Counted from the first letter of the stretch, positions 7,197 through 16,556 are shown. The stretch: DNA of 64,000 nucleotides from Bacillota bacterium (GCA_023435745.1 JAEZMD010000003.1:1-64000); one strand, 5' to 3'. A program made the numbers and translations. Notes: a model not told the origin generated them from the sequence alone.

Positions 7197-7991
7197 TTGC
7201 TTAAAATAGATGGCGTATATAAGGTTTTCAATTATGGAACGATCAACGAGAAGATAGCCCTTCGTAATGTCAGCGTCAGGCTTGAAGACGGGGATTTTGT
7301 TACATTGATCGGCGGAAACGGCGCCGGCAAATCCACGCTGCTCAACTGTGTCGCGGGCGTTTATCCCGCGGACAAAGGTTCGATCATCATTGACGGAACG
7401 GATGTGACAAGACAGTTGGAGCATAAGCGAGCGGCAATGCTGGGAAGAGTCTTTCAGGATCCAATGATGGGTACTGTGGCCAACATGGGTATTGATGAGA
7501 ATCTGGCGCTTGCTTATCGCCGCGGACAGAGACGTACACTGAAATGGGGCACTACTAATAAGGAACGTATATTATATAAGGATATGCTCAAGCAGCTCGA
7601 TCTGGGACTTGAGGACAGGCTAAGCAGCAAGGTGGGATTGCTTTCGGGCGGACAGCGTCAGGCGTTGACGCTTTTGATGGCAACCCTGAAAAAGCCGAAG
7701 CTGCTGCTTCTGGACGAGCATACAGCCGCATTGGATCCCAAAACGGCAGCTAAGGTCCTGGAACTGACAGATCAGCTAATTGCGGAGAACAGGCTGACTA
7801 CAATGATGGTCACACATAACATGAGAGATGCCATCAAGCACGGCAACCGACTAATCATGATGCACGATGGACGGATAATTCTGGACATCAGGGCGAAAGA
7901 AAAGCAAAAGCTCACGGTGGAAGACCTGCTGCAGCGCTTTGGAAAAGCCAGCGGACAGGAGTTCTCAGAGGATCGCGCATTGCTTTCGTAA
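7197..7991 (+). CDS. ABC importer ATPase (TrpZ-type)
   Basis: 264 residues from TTG 7197, chosen because AAGGAGG at 7181-7187 is properly spaced for it; a GTG at 7188 abuts the site. Walker A is GGNGAGKST (about residues 39-47), the signature LSGGQRQ (about 150) and Walker B LLLLDEH (about 170), followed by AALD and the switch histidine in TMMVTHNM. It is a cytoplasmic ATPase that energises import through the upstream permease. The Walker B glutamate is present (DEH), so it should be active. The 3' end has a 17-base direct repeat spanning the stop. The next gene is convergent and lies 26 bases away. Confidence 0.92.
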   Translation: MLKIDGVYKVFNYGTINEKIALRNVSVRLEDGDFVTLIGGNGAGKSTLLNCVAGVYPADKGSIIIDGTDVTRQLEHKRAAMLGRVFQDPMMGTVANMGIDENLALAYRRGQRRTLKWGTTNKERILYKDMLKQLDLGLEDRLSSKVGLLSGGQRQALTLLMATLKKPKLLLLDEHTAALDPKTAAKVLELTDQLIAENRLTTMMVTHNMRDAIKHGNRLIMMHDGRIILDIRAKEKQKLTVEDLLQRFGKASGQEFSEDRALLS

Positions 7992-8011
7992 GGGTCGCGC
8001 ATTGCTTTCGT
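7973..8011. repeat. 17-base direct repeat across the ATPase stop codon
   Basis: TCGCGCATTGCTTTCGT at 7973-7989 is repeated exactly at 7995-8011 (period 22). The first copy encodes the final residues RALLS; the second lies between this gene and the convergent GH20 gene. Confidence 0.8.
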
Positions 8012-8017
8012 TATTGT

Positions 8018-9985
8018 CTACTCTCTCAGGAGCCTGCAGATACCTATGATGACATCCTTGATTCTGAACAGCTCGCTCTCTTTGTTCCTGGTGCGCCATA
8101 CCGCCTTATAGCTGGTGAACCAGTATTCCAACCGGACGGCCAGCTCTTGCGGAGGAAGCAGGAGACCCGTACCGGTTTGACCCAGGAACTTCTTTTTAAT
8201 GACCAGCAGCAGTGCCTGAAAAAGAGCAAGCCCATCTGCCGACACAAGGAATTCCTTCAGGTCGGCTTTTTTGTCCTCATAAATGGTGTGATGCAATGAG
8301 GATAACTCCTTTTCCAATTCTCTGATCCTGGTATAGGCGGATTTTACCCTAACCTCATCACTTTCCAGCATGAGCTTCAGATAATAGTTCCTGTAGCCAT
8401 AATTCTCTGTGTTGTGCCCACATGTAGTATAATACCAGAGAACAATCGTATCCCATTGAAGGACGGATTGCCTGGACAGCTCCCGCAGGACGCCTGCCAG
8501 ACGCCCAGTCCTGTCTCCATATTCAAGTACTGATATTTCCTCATCTGTCGGTTTACACGGATCGTCCGTGTTCCAGGAAAGACCCGCTCCAAAAATTGTG
8601 CCGGGTATAGCGGAGGACAGCAGATTGATGTGCCCGAAATCGCCCCAGTCTGTATTTAGCACGCCTGTGGCATTGTACTTTTTCCCGTAACCGATCATAG
8701 AGCTGATGTTCTTTGAAGCCGCATCCATATCGCTGATCAGTTTGTTCCAGCTCTGTACCCCCGGACAGACATATTGCTGGAGTCCGGCGTCTGCAATAAG
8801 CTTTACGCTTTCCTCGGAGGGACTGGAGCTATAATCCCAATTCAACAGAATAACGCCCTTTGGGATCTCCTGGAGAAGCTCTGGGTGCCTTAGCAGGATA
8901 TCGCCCCAAATCATAACCGTTTTTTTGCGGGCCTTCAGATGCGTAATGAGGTTTTTGACAAAGTACATATACAGCTTGCCTTTTCCAACCTCATCTGAAA
9001 GGGCTTTGTTTTTACCCTCGCCAAGGTCAAAGGTCTCATCACAGCAGATATTAAACTTGCCGGATGAAAAAAGCGGTAAAAATTCATCAATCATTTCGCA
9101 AACAAATTCCAGACTCTTCGGATTGGATGCGTCGAGCGTATAGTGCTGCATCCTGTCTGTCCACAAGAACGGTGCGTCAGGGACCCTCTCGTATTCATTC
9201 AGGTGTCCGAAGGATCGGGATATCAATGCATGATACAGATGCCCGAAGGTGGAAAGGGAAGGAACCAGCTCTATCCCTTTCTTTTTGCAGTATTCGTCAA
9301 GGATCAGTATTTCTTCAGCGGTGAGAGGATCAGAGTCAATCCAGATCTCACTGTGCTTTTTGAAGGCAAAGGAGTGTTCAATGTAAAGCTGAAGCTGGTT
9401 GATCTTATAGAAGGAAAGTCTGTCTGCAAGTTCCTTTAGAGTCTCAAGCGTGGGGATCCTGCCTCGTGTAATGTCATGGTAGAAGCCCCTGCTTTCAAAA
9501 TCGGGAGCATCCTCGATATCCATACATGGAATGGAGGCGGCACAGTTCCTAACCAGCTGACGCAGTGTTTGAATTCCATAATACAGGCCGTTGCTGCCCG
9601 AGGCTGTAATATCGACAGAGGCTTCGCTTACAGTCAGCTTGTAAGCTTGTTCCGCCAGCCTGTATGCTTGCCGGTTTGATTCTGTTGGAATTTCCCTGCT
9701 GACGGCTGCCTTCCTCAGCGTGATAAGGCCTGACTTTTCAACAGCGGCCTTCCCGGGCTCAAAGATATTCGATTTACTACCGGCGGCGCCCTTCGCGTCG
9801 CCGGTGTCGCCTTTTGCCACAGTGACACGTATCCCTGCAGTTTTCTCTATTTCATACTGAAGTGCCTGCGCCGCTTCAAAATCGTTATAATCACAGCCTT
9901 TGTCGAGCAGTATGGCTGTGGCCGCTGTAATCGTGAAAATTCCATCTGATTGTATCAGCTTTTTGGGAAAAGGGATCAGTACCAT
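8018..9985 (-). CDS. Glycoside hydrolase family 20 (beta-N-acetylhexosaminidase, GcnA-like)
   Basis: 655 residues. ATG 9985 is preceded on the minus strand by AAGGAGGCCTCAT. Residues 1-150 form the GH20b-type N-terminal alpha/beta domain. The TIM barrel begins with MDIEDAPDFESRGFYHDITRG (from 155). The catalytic pair of the family is visible as Asp316-Glu317 in FNICCDETFDLG; these carry out substrate-assisted hydrolysis of terminal GlcNAc/GalNAc. YTLDASNP and VMIWGDILLRHPE are further barrel motifs. The C-terminal 160 residues form a helical extension common in cytoplasmic GcnA-type enzymes. There is no signal peptide, so it should act inside the cell on imported N-acetylated oligosaccharides or recycled wall fragments. 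The gene is monocistronic and convergent with the importer operon. Confidence 0.88.
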   Translation of the reverse strand: MVLIPFPKKLIQSDGIFTITAATAILLDKGCDYNDFEAAQALQYEIEKTAGIRVTVAKGDTGDAKGAAGSKSNIFEPGKAAVEKSGLITLRKAAVSREIPTESNRQAYRLAEQAYKLTVSEASVDITASGSNGLYYGIQTLRQLVRNCAASIPCMDIEDAPDFESRGFYHDITRGRIPTLETLKELADRLSFYKINQLQLYIEHSFAFKKHSEIWIDSDPLTAEEILILDEYCKKKGIELVPSLSTFGHLYHALISRSFGHLNEYERVPDAPFLWTDRMQHYTLDASNPKSLEFVCEMIDEFLPLFSSGKFNICCDETFDLGEGKNKALSDEVGKGKLYMYFVKNLITHLKARKKTVMIWGDILLRHPELLQEIPKGVILLNWDYSSSPSEESVKLIADAGLQQYVCPGVQSWNKLISDMDAASKNISSMIGYGKKYNATGVLNTDWGDFGHINLLSSAIPGTIFGAGLSWNTDDPCKPTDEEISVLEYGDRTGRLAGVLRELSRQSVLQWDTIVLWYYTTCGHNTENYGYRNYYLKLMLESDEVRVKSAYTRIRELEKELSSLHHTIYEDKKADLKEFLVSADGLALFQALLLVIKKKFLGQTGTGLLLPPQELAVRLEYWFTSYKAVWRTRNKESELFRIKDVIIGICRLLRE

Positions 9986-10078
9986 ATGAGGCCTCCTTAA
10001 AGCATTTTAAGTTAAAAACTATCCATTGGCTGCAGCTTTCGCCAGGCGGATATGAGAATATGATTTGCGCTTACAGGA

Positions 10079-10567
10079 TCAAGTGAAGCTTATCTTGATT
10101 TCTTCTATATCAGTTTTCAATTGCCTTAGCGCTACACCGGCTTTTTCAAGCATCTTTTTGGAAGCCCTGACGATATCGGTGTCGGCGTATTTGTCGCTCA
10201 GGTATACCACCTCCTTGATGCCGGATTGAATGATCGCTTTGGCACACTCGTTGCAGGGAAACAGGGCAGTGTATATTTTGCTGCCTTCCAGAGCAACGCC
10301 TCTGTTATTAAGAATTGCGTTCAGTTCGGCATGGACGACATAGGGATATTTGGTGCAGAGAGTTTCTCCGTCGCGCGACCAAGGAAAATCGTCATCAGAG
10401 CAGCCGAACGGAAAACCATTGTAACCGACGCTTAAGATGCGGTTTGATTTACTGTCAACTATGCACGCGCCTACCTGTGTCGATGGGTCCTTGCTCCTTT
10501 TTGCTGACAAAAGAGCGATCCCCATAAAATATTCGTCCCATTGTATGTAGTCGGTTCTTTTTCCCAT
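10079..10567 (-). CDS. dCMP deaminase (ComE-type deaminase fold)
   Basis: 162 residues from ATG 10567. A further in-frame ATG at 10585 exists, but the sequence after it, GGAGGAG, is exactly the Shine-Dalgarno for 10567, which decides the start. The zinc-binding signatures are HAE (residues 79-81, catalytic Glu80... in HAELNAI) and PCNEC (104-108). DPSTQVGACIVD and VGYNGFPFGC are the usual deoxycytidylate deaminase motifs. It converts dCMP to dUMP, feeding thymidylate synthesis, in the cytoplasm. It stands alone with no apparent partner; the downstream gene is the convergently placed GH20 gene in the same orientation 93 bases away. Confidence 0.9.
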   Translation of the reverse strand: MGKRTDYIQWDEYFMGIALLSAKRSKDPSTQVGACIVDSKSNRILSVGYNGFPFGCSDDDFPWSRDGETLCTKYPYVVHAELNAILNNRGVALEGSKIYTALFPCNECAKAIIQSGIKEVVYLSDKYADTDIVRASKKMLEKAGVALRQLKTDIEEIKISFT

Positions 10568-10700
10568 GGATTTTTTCTCCTCCATTTTTGTATGATTTAT
10601 TATACACTAAGGAGGGCAAATTTTCATTATGATAATAGAATGTTGTGAAAATAGAATCGCGGGAAGAATTATGTGAACAACACCATCTGGAACATTATGG

Positions 10701-10729
10701 TTGAAAAAGTAAAAGAAAGATGATACAAT
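10701..10729 (+). promoter_or_regulatory. Probable sigma-A promoter of the VOC-protein gene
   Basis: TTGAAA (10701-10706), a 17-base spacer and TACAAT (10724-10729). A start near 10736 would give a leader of about 70 bases with one hairpin. Confidence 0.65.
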
Positions 10730-10752
10730 ACGAATAATGCAAATGAACTTTT

Positions 10753-10784
10753 ATGACTGGTATGAAGCTTTACCGGTCATTTTA
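10753..10784 (+). promoter_or_regulatory. Leader hairpin before the VOC gene
   Basis: ATGACTGGTA (10753-10762) and TACCGGTCAT (10771-10780) form a 10-bp stem with one G-T pair, followed by TTTTAG. It lies between promoter and ribosome binding site. It could be a weak terminator/attenuator or a 5' stabilising structure; no ligand-sensing motif is recognised. Confidence 0.4.
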
Positions 10785-10807
10785 GCATTAAGGGGGAGGA
10801 ATGTTGA

Positions 10808-11176
10808 ATGCGGCATGTGGATACAATTATACTGGTGGAGGATATCGGGATTTCCAGAAGGTTTTATGAAGAGGTTATTGGACTCGAAGTACTGCATGAC
10901 TGGGGGAATATGATCATCTTCAAGGATCGTTTTTCGATTCATAAGGCAGACGCACTTCAGCCGGAAAGTGAAATAAAGCGCCATATAAAGCAGGGGCGGC
11001 AGGGTGCGAACAATTTGATACTGTACTTTGAGACGCCTGATATTGAAAAGGAATATGAAAGGCTGGCCGGCAAAGGTGTTAGGATCCTGCATGGGATTGT
11101 AGAGGTACCGTGGCAGAAATTATTCAGGATCTATGATCCGGATGATCATATTATTGAAATCGGAAATCCGTTTTAA
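10808..11176 (+). CDS. VOC (glyoxalase/bleomycin-resistance fold) protein
   Basis: 122 residues, ATG 10808 after GGGGGAGGAATG. The two beta-alpha-beta-beta-beta modules of the vicinal-oxygen-chelate fold are apparent: VDTIILVEDIGISRRFYEEVIGLEVL at the N-terminus and LILYFETPDIEKEYERLAGKGVRIL, then RIYDPDDHIIEIGNPF. Metal-site candidates are His4-equivalent (RHVD), Glu/His in the C-terminal HIIEIG. It is a cytoplasmic, metal-dependent enzyme or binding protein. Substrate is unknown; the family spans lyases, dioxygenases and antibiotic-binding proteins. It has its own promoter and no obvious operon partner. Confidence 0.8.
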   Translation: MRHVDTIILVEDIGISRRFYEEVIGLEVLHDWGNMIIFKDRFSIHKADALQPESEIKRHIKQGRQGANNLILYFETPDIEKEYERLAGKGVRILHGIVEVPWQKLFRIYDPDDHIIEIGNPF

Positions 11177-11251
11177 CGATTCCAAACCCGTTTGTGTGAT
11201 AGAATAATAGGGTAATTCAAAATCAAGAATGATGAAAACGGGGTAAAGCGT

Positions 11252-12016
11252 ATGCCTAATATGGAAGATCTGCGGCTTGCAGTTCTTATTGATGCGGAAA
11301 ATGTTCCATACAGGAACATAAAGGGGGTACTGGAGGAGGTCGCGAAGTACGGAACACCAACTATTAAAAGAATCTATGCGGACTGGACAAGCGCGGCGCT
11401 GTCAGGATGGAAGAGCGCCATGCTGGAAAACGCCATAACGCCGATCCAGCAATACAGCTACACCTATGGAAAGAATTCCTCGGATTCCGCAATGATTATA
11501 GATGCAATGGATATCCTGTATTCCGAAAAGGTGGACGGCTTTTGTATCATATCCAGCGATAGCGATTTTACCAGGCTCGCTACAAGATTGCGTGAAGCGG
11601 GCATGAGAGTAATCGGGATTGGCGAGAGGAAAACACCGAATGCCTTTATCGTCGCCTGTGACAAATTCATATATATTGAAATCATCAATACACATACAAA
11701 GATCAAAGCTCCGGAGATCAATGACTCCGGAAGAGAAGCGGCGAACTCCCAGGAAGCGAGGGTCAGCACGCTTGAGGTTAATGAAGATCTTATTAATCTT
11801 ATTGCTTCATCCGTCAATGATGTAGCAGACGAAAGCGGATGGGCTTTCCTCGGTGAGGTCGGTAACCTGATCTCAAAGAAACAGCCTGATTTTGATGCAA
11901 GAAACTATGGATTTACGAAGCTGACGCTTCTGATTAAAAGTCTGAATCGTTTTGATATCGAGCAAAGGAATACAAGTCATCGCAATGTAAAGCATATTTA
12001 TATAAGGAACAAATGA
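11252..12016 (+). CDS. NYN-domain protein with C-terminal LOTUS/OST-HTH domain
   Basis: 254 residues from ATG 11252 after an AAAACGGGG site. Residues about 7-150 form an NYN (PIN-like) ribonuclease domain: LRLAVLIDAENVP with Asp14, SSDSAMIIDAMD with Asp78, and IISSDSDFTRLA with Asp103 and Asp105 make up the acidic metal site. This set is complete, so nuclease activity is plausible. Residues about 175-250 resemble an OST-HTH/LOTUS RNA-binding domain (VNDVADESGWAFLGEVGNLI, then YGFTKLTLLIKSL), the LabA/YaiI-like architecture. Its role in Clostridia is not established; RNA processing or turnover is inferred from the domains. Confidence 0.88.
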   Translation: MPNMEDLRLAVLIDAENVPYRNIKGVLEEVAKYGTPTIKRIYADWTSAALSGWKSAMLENAITPIQQYSYTYGKNSSDSAMIIDAMDILYSEKVDGFCIISSDSDFTRLATRLREAGMRVIGIGERKTPNAFIVACDKFIYIEIINTHTKIKAPEINDSGREAANSQEARVSTLEVNEDLINLIASSVNDVADESGWAFLGEVGNLISKKQPDFDARNYGFTKLTLLIKSLNRFDIEQRNTSHRNVKHIYIRNK

Positions 12017-12102
12017 AGCTGAAACAGCAGATACGGCTATAGCAGAAAACATGGCAATAGATGCAGGTACTGTTGTACTTTATCCACAGAAAGGATCCAA
12101 TT

Positions 12103-12804
12103 ATGAACCTTTGCTTCGGCGACAGTATTACAAAGGGAAGACCCGGCGTTACCTATCTTAAATACGTCAAGAACAAAGACCGGTTCAGAAATTTCGGGCT
12201 GGGATCTGATACCTTGCTCGGTATGACGGAACGGATTGTACATACCTTAAAGAAGCCGGAATATCACACGGCTGATACGATCATTATCGGTATCGGAGCA
12301 AATGATGTGCTGCTGCCTTACCTTGAGAGCTATTCAAAGTCCTGGACGAAGGTAACTGCGGCGATACGCCTTCGAGGCAGCGTACCCTGCAGAGACGAGG
12401 AGCATTTCAGCTCCGAGTATGAGAAGCTTTTGCGGATGCTTAAAGAGGAAGAAAAAAGAATTATTATCTTTGGGATACCTTTTTTTGAAACAACGGAAAA
12501 CGACCTAGACCGGAAAGCGGAAAGGTACAACGAGATCATTGACGATTTGTGCAGGAAATTTAATGTTCCTTATGTTGATATCGCGGCACATCAGAGAGAA
12601 ATCAAGGAAAAGCAGCACAACGCAGGTTCGTGCTTTTTTTCAAAGGATTCCCTTAGAGTCTTGCTGCTGGCAATTTTAACAACAACGCTGCCATTTGCGG
12701 ATTGGGTCAGCAAAAAAAGAGGCCTGGCTGTTACTGTTGACGGAGTCCACATGAATCCTGTATCTGCAAGGACATTGGCCTGTCTGATAGAGAAAGAGCT
12801 ATAA
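12103..12804 (+). CDS. SGNH/GDSL hydrolase (first of two)
   Basis: 233 residues from ATG 12103 behind GAAAGGA; an upstream in-frame start at 12061 would add 14 residues unlike the family. Block I is FGDSITKG (nucleophile Ser8), block III is IGANDVLLP and block V is DGVHMNP with the catalytic Asp/His. There is no signal peptide, so a cytoplasmic esterase or deacylase is likely. SGNH enzymes remove acyl groups from lipids, sugars or peptides; the substrate cannot be told from sequence. It is separated from its NYN neighbour by 86 bases and may be cotranscribed. Confidence 0.82.
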   Translation: MNLCFGDSITKGRPGVTYLKYVKNKDRFRNFGLGSDTLLGMTERIVHTLKKPEYHTADTIIIGIGANDVLLPYLESYSKSWTKVTAAIRLRGSVPCRDEEHFSSEYEKLLRMLKEEEKRIIIFGIPFFETTENDLDRKAERYNEIIDDLCRKFNVPYVDIAAHQREIKEKQHNAGSCFFSKDSLRVLLLAILTTTLPFADWVSKKRGLAVTVDGVHMNPVSARTLACLIEKEL

Positions 12805-12848
12805 GGCTTTTGCATTAATTTTCAGAGATATTCATGTTGAATACACAA

Positions 12849-12877
12849 TTCACTTAACCGTTGCCGTATGTTACAAT
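12849..12877 (+). promoter_or_regulatory. Candidate promoter of addBA
   Basis: TTCACT (12849-12854), a 17-base spacer and TACAAT (12872-12877). The -10 is good, the -35 matches 4 of 6. It places transcription start near 12884, which rules out the in-frame TTG at 12861 as start codon of addB. Confidence 0.5.
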
Positions 12878-12914
12878 TAATTCAAGCAAAACAGCGGGAC
12901 ATATGGTGGCATAT

Positions 12915-15900
12915 ATGGGACTTAGAATCGTATATGGGCGTGCAGGCAGCGGAAAATCGACCTTTTGCCTGCAGGAGATAAAAAATAAACTGGCTTCCGG
13001 CACAAATGCAGCTGCGCAGGGGCATCCGCTTGTTCTGATCGTACCGGAGCAGTTCTCGCTTCAGGCGGAAAGAAATATGGCAAGAATAAGCGGACCGTCA
13101 GGGCCATCAGGGTCATACGGCGCTGAGGTGCTGAGCTTCAGAAGACTGGCTTTCAGGGTGTTCGGTGAAGTGGGTGGCATAGCGCGCCGTCACCTCAATG
13201 CGGCAGGGAAGAGCATGCTGCTGTTCCGGATCATGGACCGTCTGGGAAACGACCTGAAGGTTTTTTCCAGGACAGCGCTCAGGAAAGGCTTTACTGAGAT
13301 ATTATCCGATGCAATCACCGAATTCAAACGTTATGATATACCTCCCGAACAATTGCTTCAAACCGTTGAAAGATTACCGGACGGGCTTCCGCTAAAGGAG
13401 AAGCTCGGCGATCTGGCAATGGTTTATTCGGAATTTGAAAGAGTGCTCCATCTGAACTATATGGATGCGGATGACGATCTGGCGGAGCTCTGCAAAAAGC
13501 TGGACCAATCTACGCAATTTGATGGTGCACATATATGGATCGATGAATTTTCAGGCTTCACGCCACAGGAATACAAGGTGATCGGCAAGCTTCTGAAGAA
13601 GGCTTCCTGCGTTACCGTCTGCCTTTGTACGGACTGTCTCTCAAACGAGCCCGGCGACGGTGCGCCGATGGTGTTCGAACCTGTCAGAAAAACCGCTGTC
13701 AGGCTTCTGAGACTGGCTGCGGAGGAAGGAATCCATGTGGACAGTCCTGTGATGCTTGGGGCTTTGCCCGCTGATACTTCACGGCGTCCGGATGTTTCTA
13801 TACGACTTCATGATGTTTCTCCACGGTTTTCGGGTGCGGAAGCGCTCGGGCATTTAGAGCGCAATTTCTATAAATACCCCTATAAAAAATATAACAAAAG
13901 ATCTGACAGTGTCTGTATCCGGGCATCTGCAAACCTTTACTCAGAGGTGGAGGATGCTGCGCGGGACGTGATTGGGCTATGCAGGGAGAAGGGCTTGCGG
14001 TACAGGGACATTGCCGTAACCATGAGAAATCCTGACGGTTACGCCGGCATTGTCCAGGGCGTCTTTACCCGTTTTGGCATTCCATTCTTTCTGGATGGGA
14101 AGAGGGATATTGACGGGCATCTGCTGATTATTTTCCTGATGTCCGCGCTTAATATTTTTTCTGAAAACTGGTCTTATGAGTCTGTTTTCCGATATGCCAA
14201 AACAGGGCTTACCGGCGTGGAGATACAGGATCTGGATCTGTTGGAGAACTATGTTCTGGCAAATGGGATCAGGGGGAATGTCTGGAGCCGGCAGAGCGAT
14301 TGGGATTACCCCGTGGAATATACCGACAGGCAGGAAGAGCCGTCCCCGAAGGAGCTTGAGCGCCTTGTTGGGATCAATGAGGCAAGAAGAAGGCTTGCAG
14401 AGCCGCTGCTGACATTCAGAAGCAAGACAAAGGGCGGCGTTAAGGCTATCGAGTTCTGCACGGCATTGTTTGACCTGCTGGTCGAAACCGGAGCGGACAA
14501 GAGGATAGAGGAACTGTCACAGGGCTTTTTGGAGGATGGGCGTCTTGATAAGGCGAATGAGTACCGGCAAGTATGGAACACGGTTATGGAAGTGTTTTCG
14601 CAGATCGTTGAAGTGCTCGGAGAGGAAACCATAGGTACGGATCGGTTTTCAGAGATATTGGCGGCCGGGTTTGCGGGTCACAAAATGGGATTAATCCCGC
14701 CTGCGATGGATCAGGTGCTTGTGGGGAGTATCGAGAGAGCCAGAAGTCACGATATAAAAGCGCTGTTTATCCTTGGGGTGAATGAGGGTGTGCTTCCCGG
14801 AACCGGCGGGGATGAGGGCCTGCTTTCCAACATGGACCGTGATAGCCTCGGACAGGCGGGTCTGGAACTGGCAGGCAATTCCGCGGACAAGGCGCTGGAA
14901 GAGCGGTTTATGATATATATGGCTCTGGCGACACCTTCAAAATACCTCTGGCTCAGTTACCCTGCGGCAGACAGGGATGGCAGGGCGCTGAGACCTTCAC
15001 GGGTCATCTCGGAGGTGAGGAGAATCCTTCCGTTCGTTAGAGAGCAAAGCACAGTGGCCGGAAACAGCGCAGGTGCGACGGCGGAAATCAGTGGAGCTGC
15101 GATGGATGAAAGCGGTTACGGTGAGGCGGGGAGCGGCGGAGGTGAAGCGTCCGGGATTGGCATGCTTGAAATGCCCCGACCCGCGGCGCCTGTACCTGCA
15201 TTTGATGAGATGGTCGCACAGCTTCGCCGCTGCTATGACGGAGAAAAGATTCACGACGGTTGGAGGACGATCTACAACTGGTTCAGCCGTCAGGAGCAAT
15301 GGAAGGACAGGTGCGCTGTCATCCTTGACGGACTGAGCTATACCAACCAGGCTCAAAACCTTTCAAAAGACAGGGCAGCCAGGCTTTACGGCAAACCTGT
15401 GGTAACCGGCATCTCACGCATGGAGGCATATTCGTCATGCCCGTTTGCCTATTATGTCAAGTATGGGCTGAAGGCCGGGGAACGCCGGATCTTCGGCTTT
15501 AATCCCGTTGATGCCGGAACATTTATGCATAATATCATCGACGAATTTTCAAGGACACTTGTGAAGAAGGAGATCCGATGGGGTGATCTGAACCGTGAAT
15601 GGTGCCGCGACGAGGTTTCCGGGCTGGTGGATAAACTGCTTGCGGCGCGGGGAGCGAGCATCCCCGGTGGGAGCAAACGATATCTATACCTCTCGGACCG
15701 ATTGAAAAAAACAGTGGAAAAGGCAGTAATGCTGATCGGAAGGCATATTGCTGTGAGCAGCTTTGAGCCGACGGGATATGAGGTGGAGTTTGGAGAGAAA
15801 GGCAGATACCCTGCAATCGAAATAGATATGCCCTCAGGGGAGCTTATCAAAATGACGGGCAGAATCGACAGGATCGACGCCATGACCAATGAAGACGGGA

Positions 15901-16556
15901 CTTATCTTAGGGTCATTGACTATAAATCGGGAAACAGAGCGCTGAAGCTTGGAGATGTGTACTATGGCCTCCAGCTTCAGCTTGTGACATATCTGGACGC
16001 CGTGCTCGGCATGGATGAGGGGGAGAAGGCTTTGCCAGCCGGGATCCTGTATTTCAGGCTGAACGACCCGCTGATACGATGCGGCAGGAATAGCACAGAT
16101 GAAGAAATTGAAAAGGCAATTATGAAGGAGCTGAGGATGAAAGGGCTTGTATTAGCGGATGTGAAGCTGATCAAGGCTATGGACAGAGAACTTGACGGGG
16201 ATTCGCTGATCATTCCGGCCAGAATCAATAAGGATGGCTCATTGGGCAGATCGACCGCTGCCACACAGGAGCAGTTCAAAATACTGCGTAAACATGTCAG
16301 GAGGACATTAACTGCGATCGGCAGCGGTATATTGGAGGGCAATGTGGCTATCAGTCCTTACAGGAAGAGCACAATGACGGCCTGTACCTACTGCAGCTAC
16401 AGCTCAGTCTGTCAGTTCGACACCTCTGTACGGGGGAACAGCTATCGTTTTCTAAAGGAACATAAAGAGGAAGACTTGTGGAAGCTCATGGGACATACGA
16501 TCGAAGGCGGAACGCAAACGACGCGTCAACCTGATGAGCGGGGAGGGCTGAGGTAA
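12915..16556 (+). CDS. addB: ATP-dependent nuclease subunit B, AddB
   Basis: 1213 residues from ATG 12915, which gives the family-typical start MGLRIVYGRAGSGKST; ATG 12903 is an alternative. Walker A is GRAGSGKS (about 8-15). AddB pairs with AddA to process double-strand DNA ends up to Chi for recombination. The C-terminal RecB-type nuclease is present (GRIDRID and VIDYKSG). The iron-sulfur cluster cysteines are visible, one in YSSCPFAYY and three in CTYCSYSSVC. A Gly/Ala/Ser/Glu-rich segment of about 50 residues (near DNA 15040-15190) interrupts the usual spacing and looks like a low-complexity insert. It overlaps addA by one base (TAATG), indicating translational coupling. Confidence 0.95.
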   Translation: MGLRIVYGRAGSGKSTFCLQEIKNKLASGTNAAAQGHPLVLIVPEQFSLQAERNMARISGPSGPSGSYGAEVLSFRRLAFRVFGEVGGIARRHLNAAGKSMLLFRIMDRLGNDLKVFSRTALRKGFTEILSDAITEFKRYDIPPEQLLQTVERLPDGLPLKEKLGDLAMVYSEFERVLHLNYMDADDDLAELCKKLDQSTQFDGAHIWIDEFSGFTPQEYKVIGKLLKKASCVTVCLCTDCLSNEPGDGAPMVFEPVRKTAVRLLRLAAEEGIHVDSPVMLGALPADTSRRPDVSIRLHDVSPRFSGAEALGHLERNFYKYPYKKYNKRSDSVCIRASANLYSEVEDAARDVIGLCREKGLRYRDIAVTMRNPDGYAGIVQGVFTRFGIPFFLDGKRDIDGHLLIIFLMSALNIFSENWSYESVFRYAKTGLTGVEIQDLDLLENYVLANGIRGNVWSRQSDWDYPVEYTDRQEEPSPKELERLVGINEARRRLAEPLLTFRSKTKGGVKAIEFCTALFDLLVETGADKRIEELSQGFLEDGRLDKANEYRQVWNTVMEVFSQIVEVLGEETIGTDRFSEILAAGFAGHKMGLIPPAMDQVLVGSIERARSHDIKALFILGVNEGVLPGTGGDEGLLSNMDRDSLGQAGLELAGNSADKALEERFMIYMALATPSKYLWLSYPAADRDGRALRPSRVISEVRRILPFVREQSTVAGNSAGATAEISGAAMDESGYGEAGSGGGEASGIGMLEMPRPAAPVPAFDEMVAQLRRCYDGEKIHDGWRTIYNWFSRQEQWKDRCAVILDGLSYTNQAQNLSKDRAARLYGKPVVTGISRMEAYSSCPFAYYVKYGLKAGERRIFGFNPVDAGTFMHNIIDEFSRTLVKKEIRWGDLNREWCRDEVSGLVDKLLAARGASIPGGSKRYLYLSDRLKKTVEKAVMLIGRHIAVSSFEPTGYEVEFGEKGRYPAIEIDMPSGELIKMTGRIDRIDAMTNEDGTYLRVIDYKSGNRALKLGDVYYGLQLQLVTYLDAVLGMDEGEKALPAGILYFRLNDPLIRCGRNSTDEEIEKAIMKELRMKGLVLADVKLIKAMDRELDGDSLIIPARINKDGSLGRSTAATQEQFKILRKHVRRTLTAIGSGILEGNVAISPYRKSTMTACTYCSYSSVCQFDTSVRGNSYRFLKEHKEEDLWKLMGHTIEGGTQTTRQPDERGGLR

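Noticed and set aside
12861..12914. AddB start at TTG 12861
   Set aside because: It lies upstream of the predicted transcription start and would add 18 residues absent from the family.
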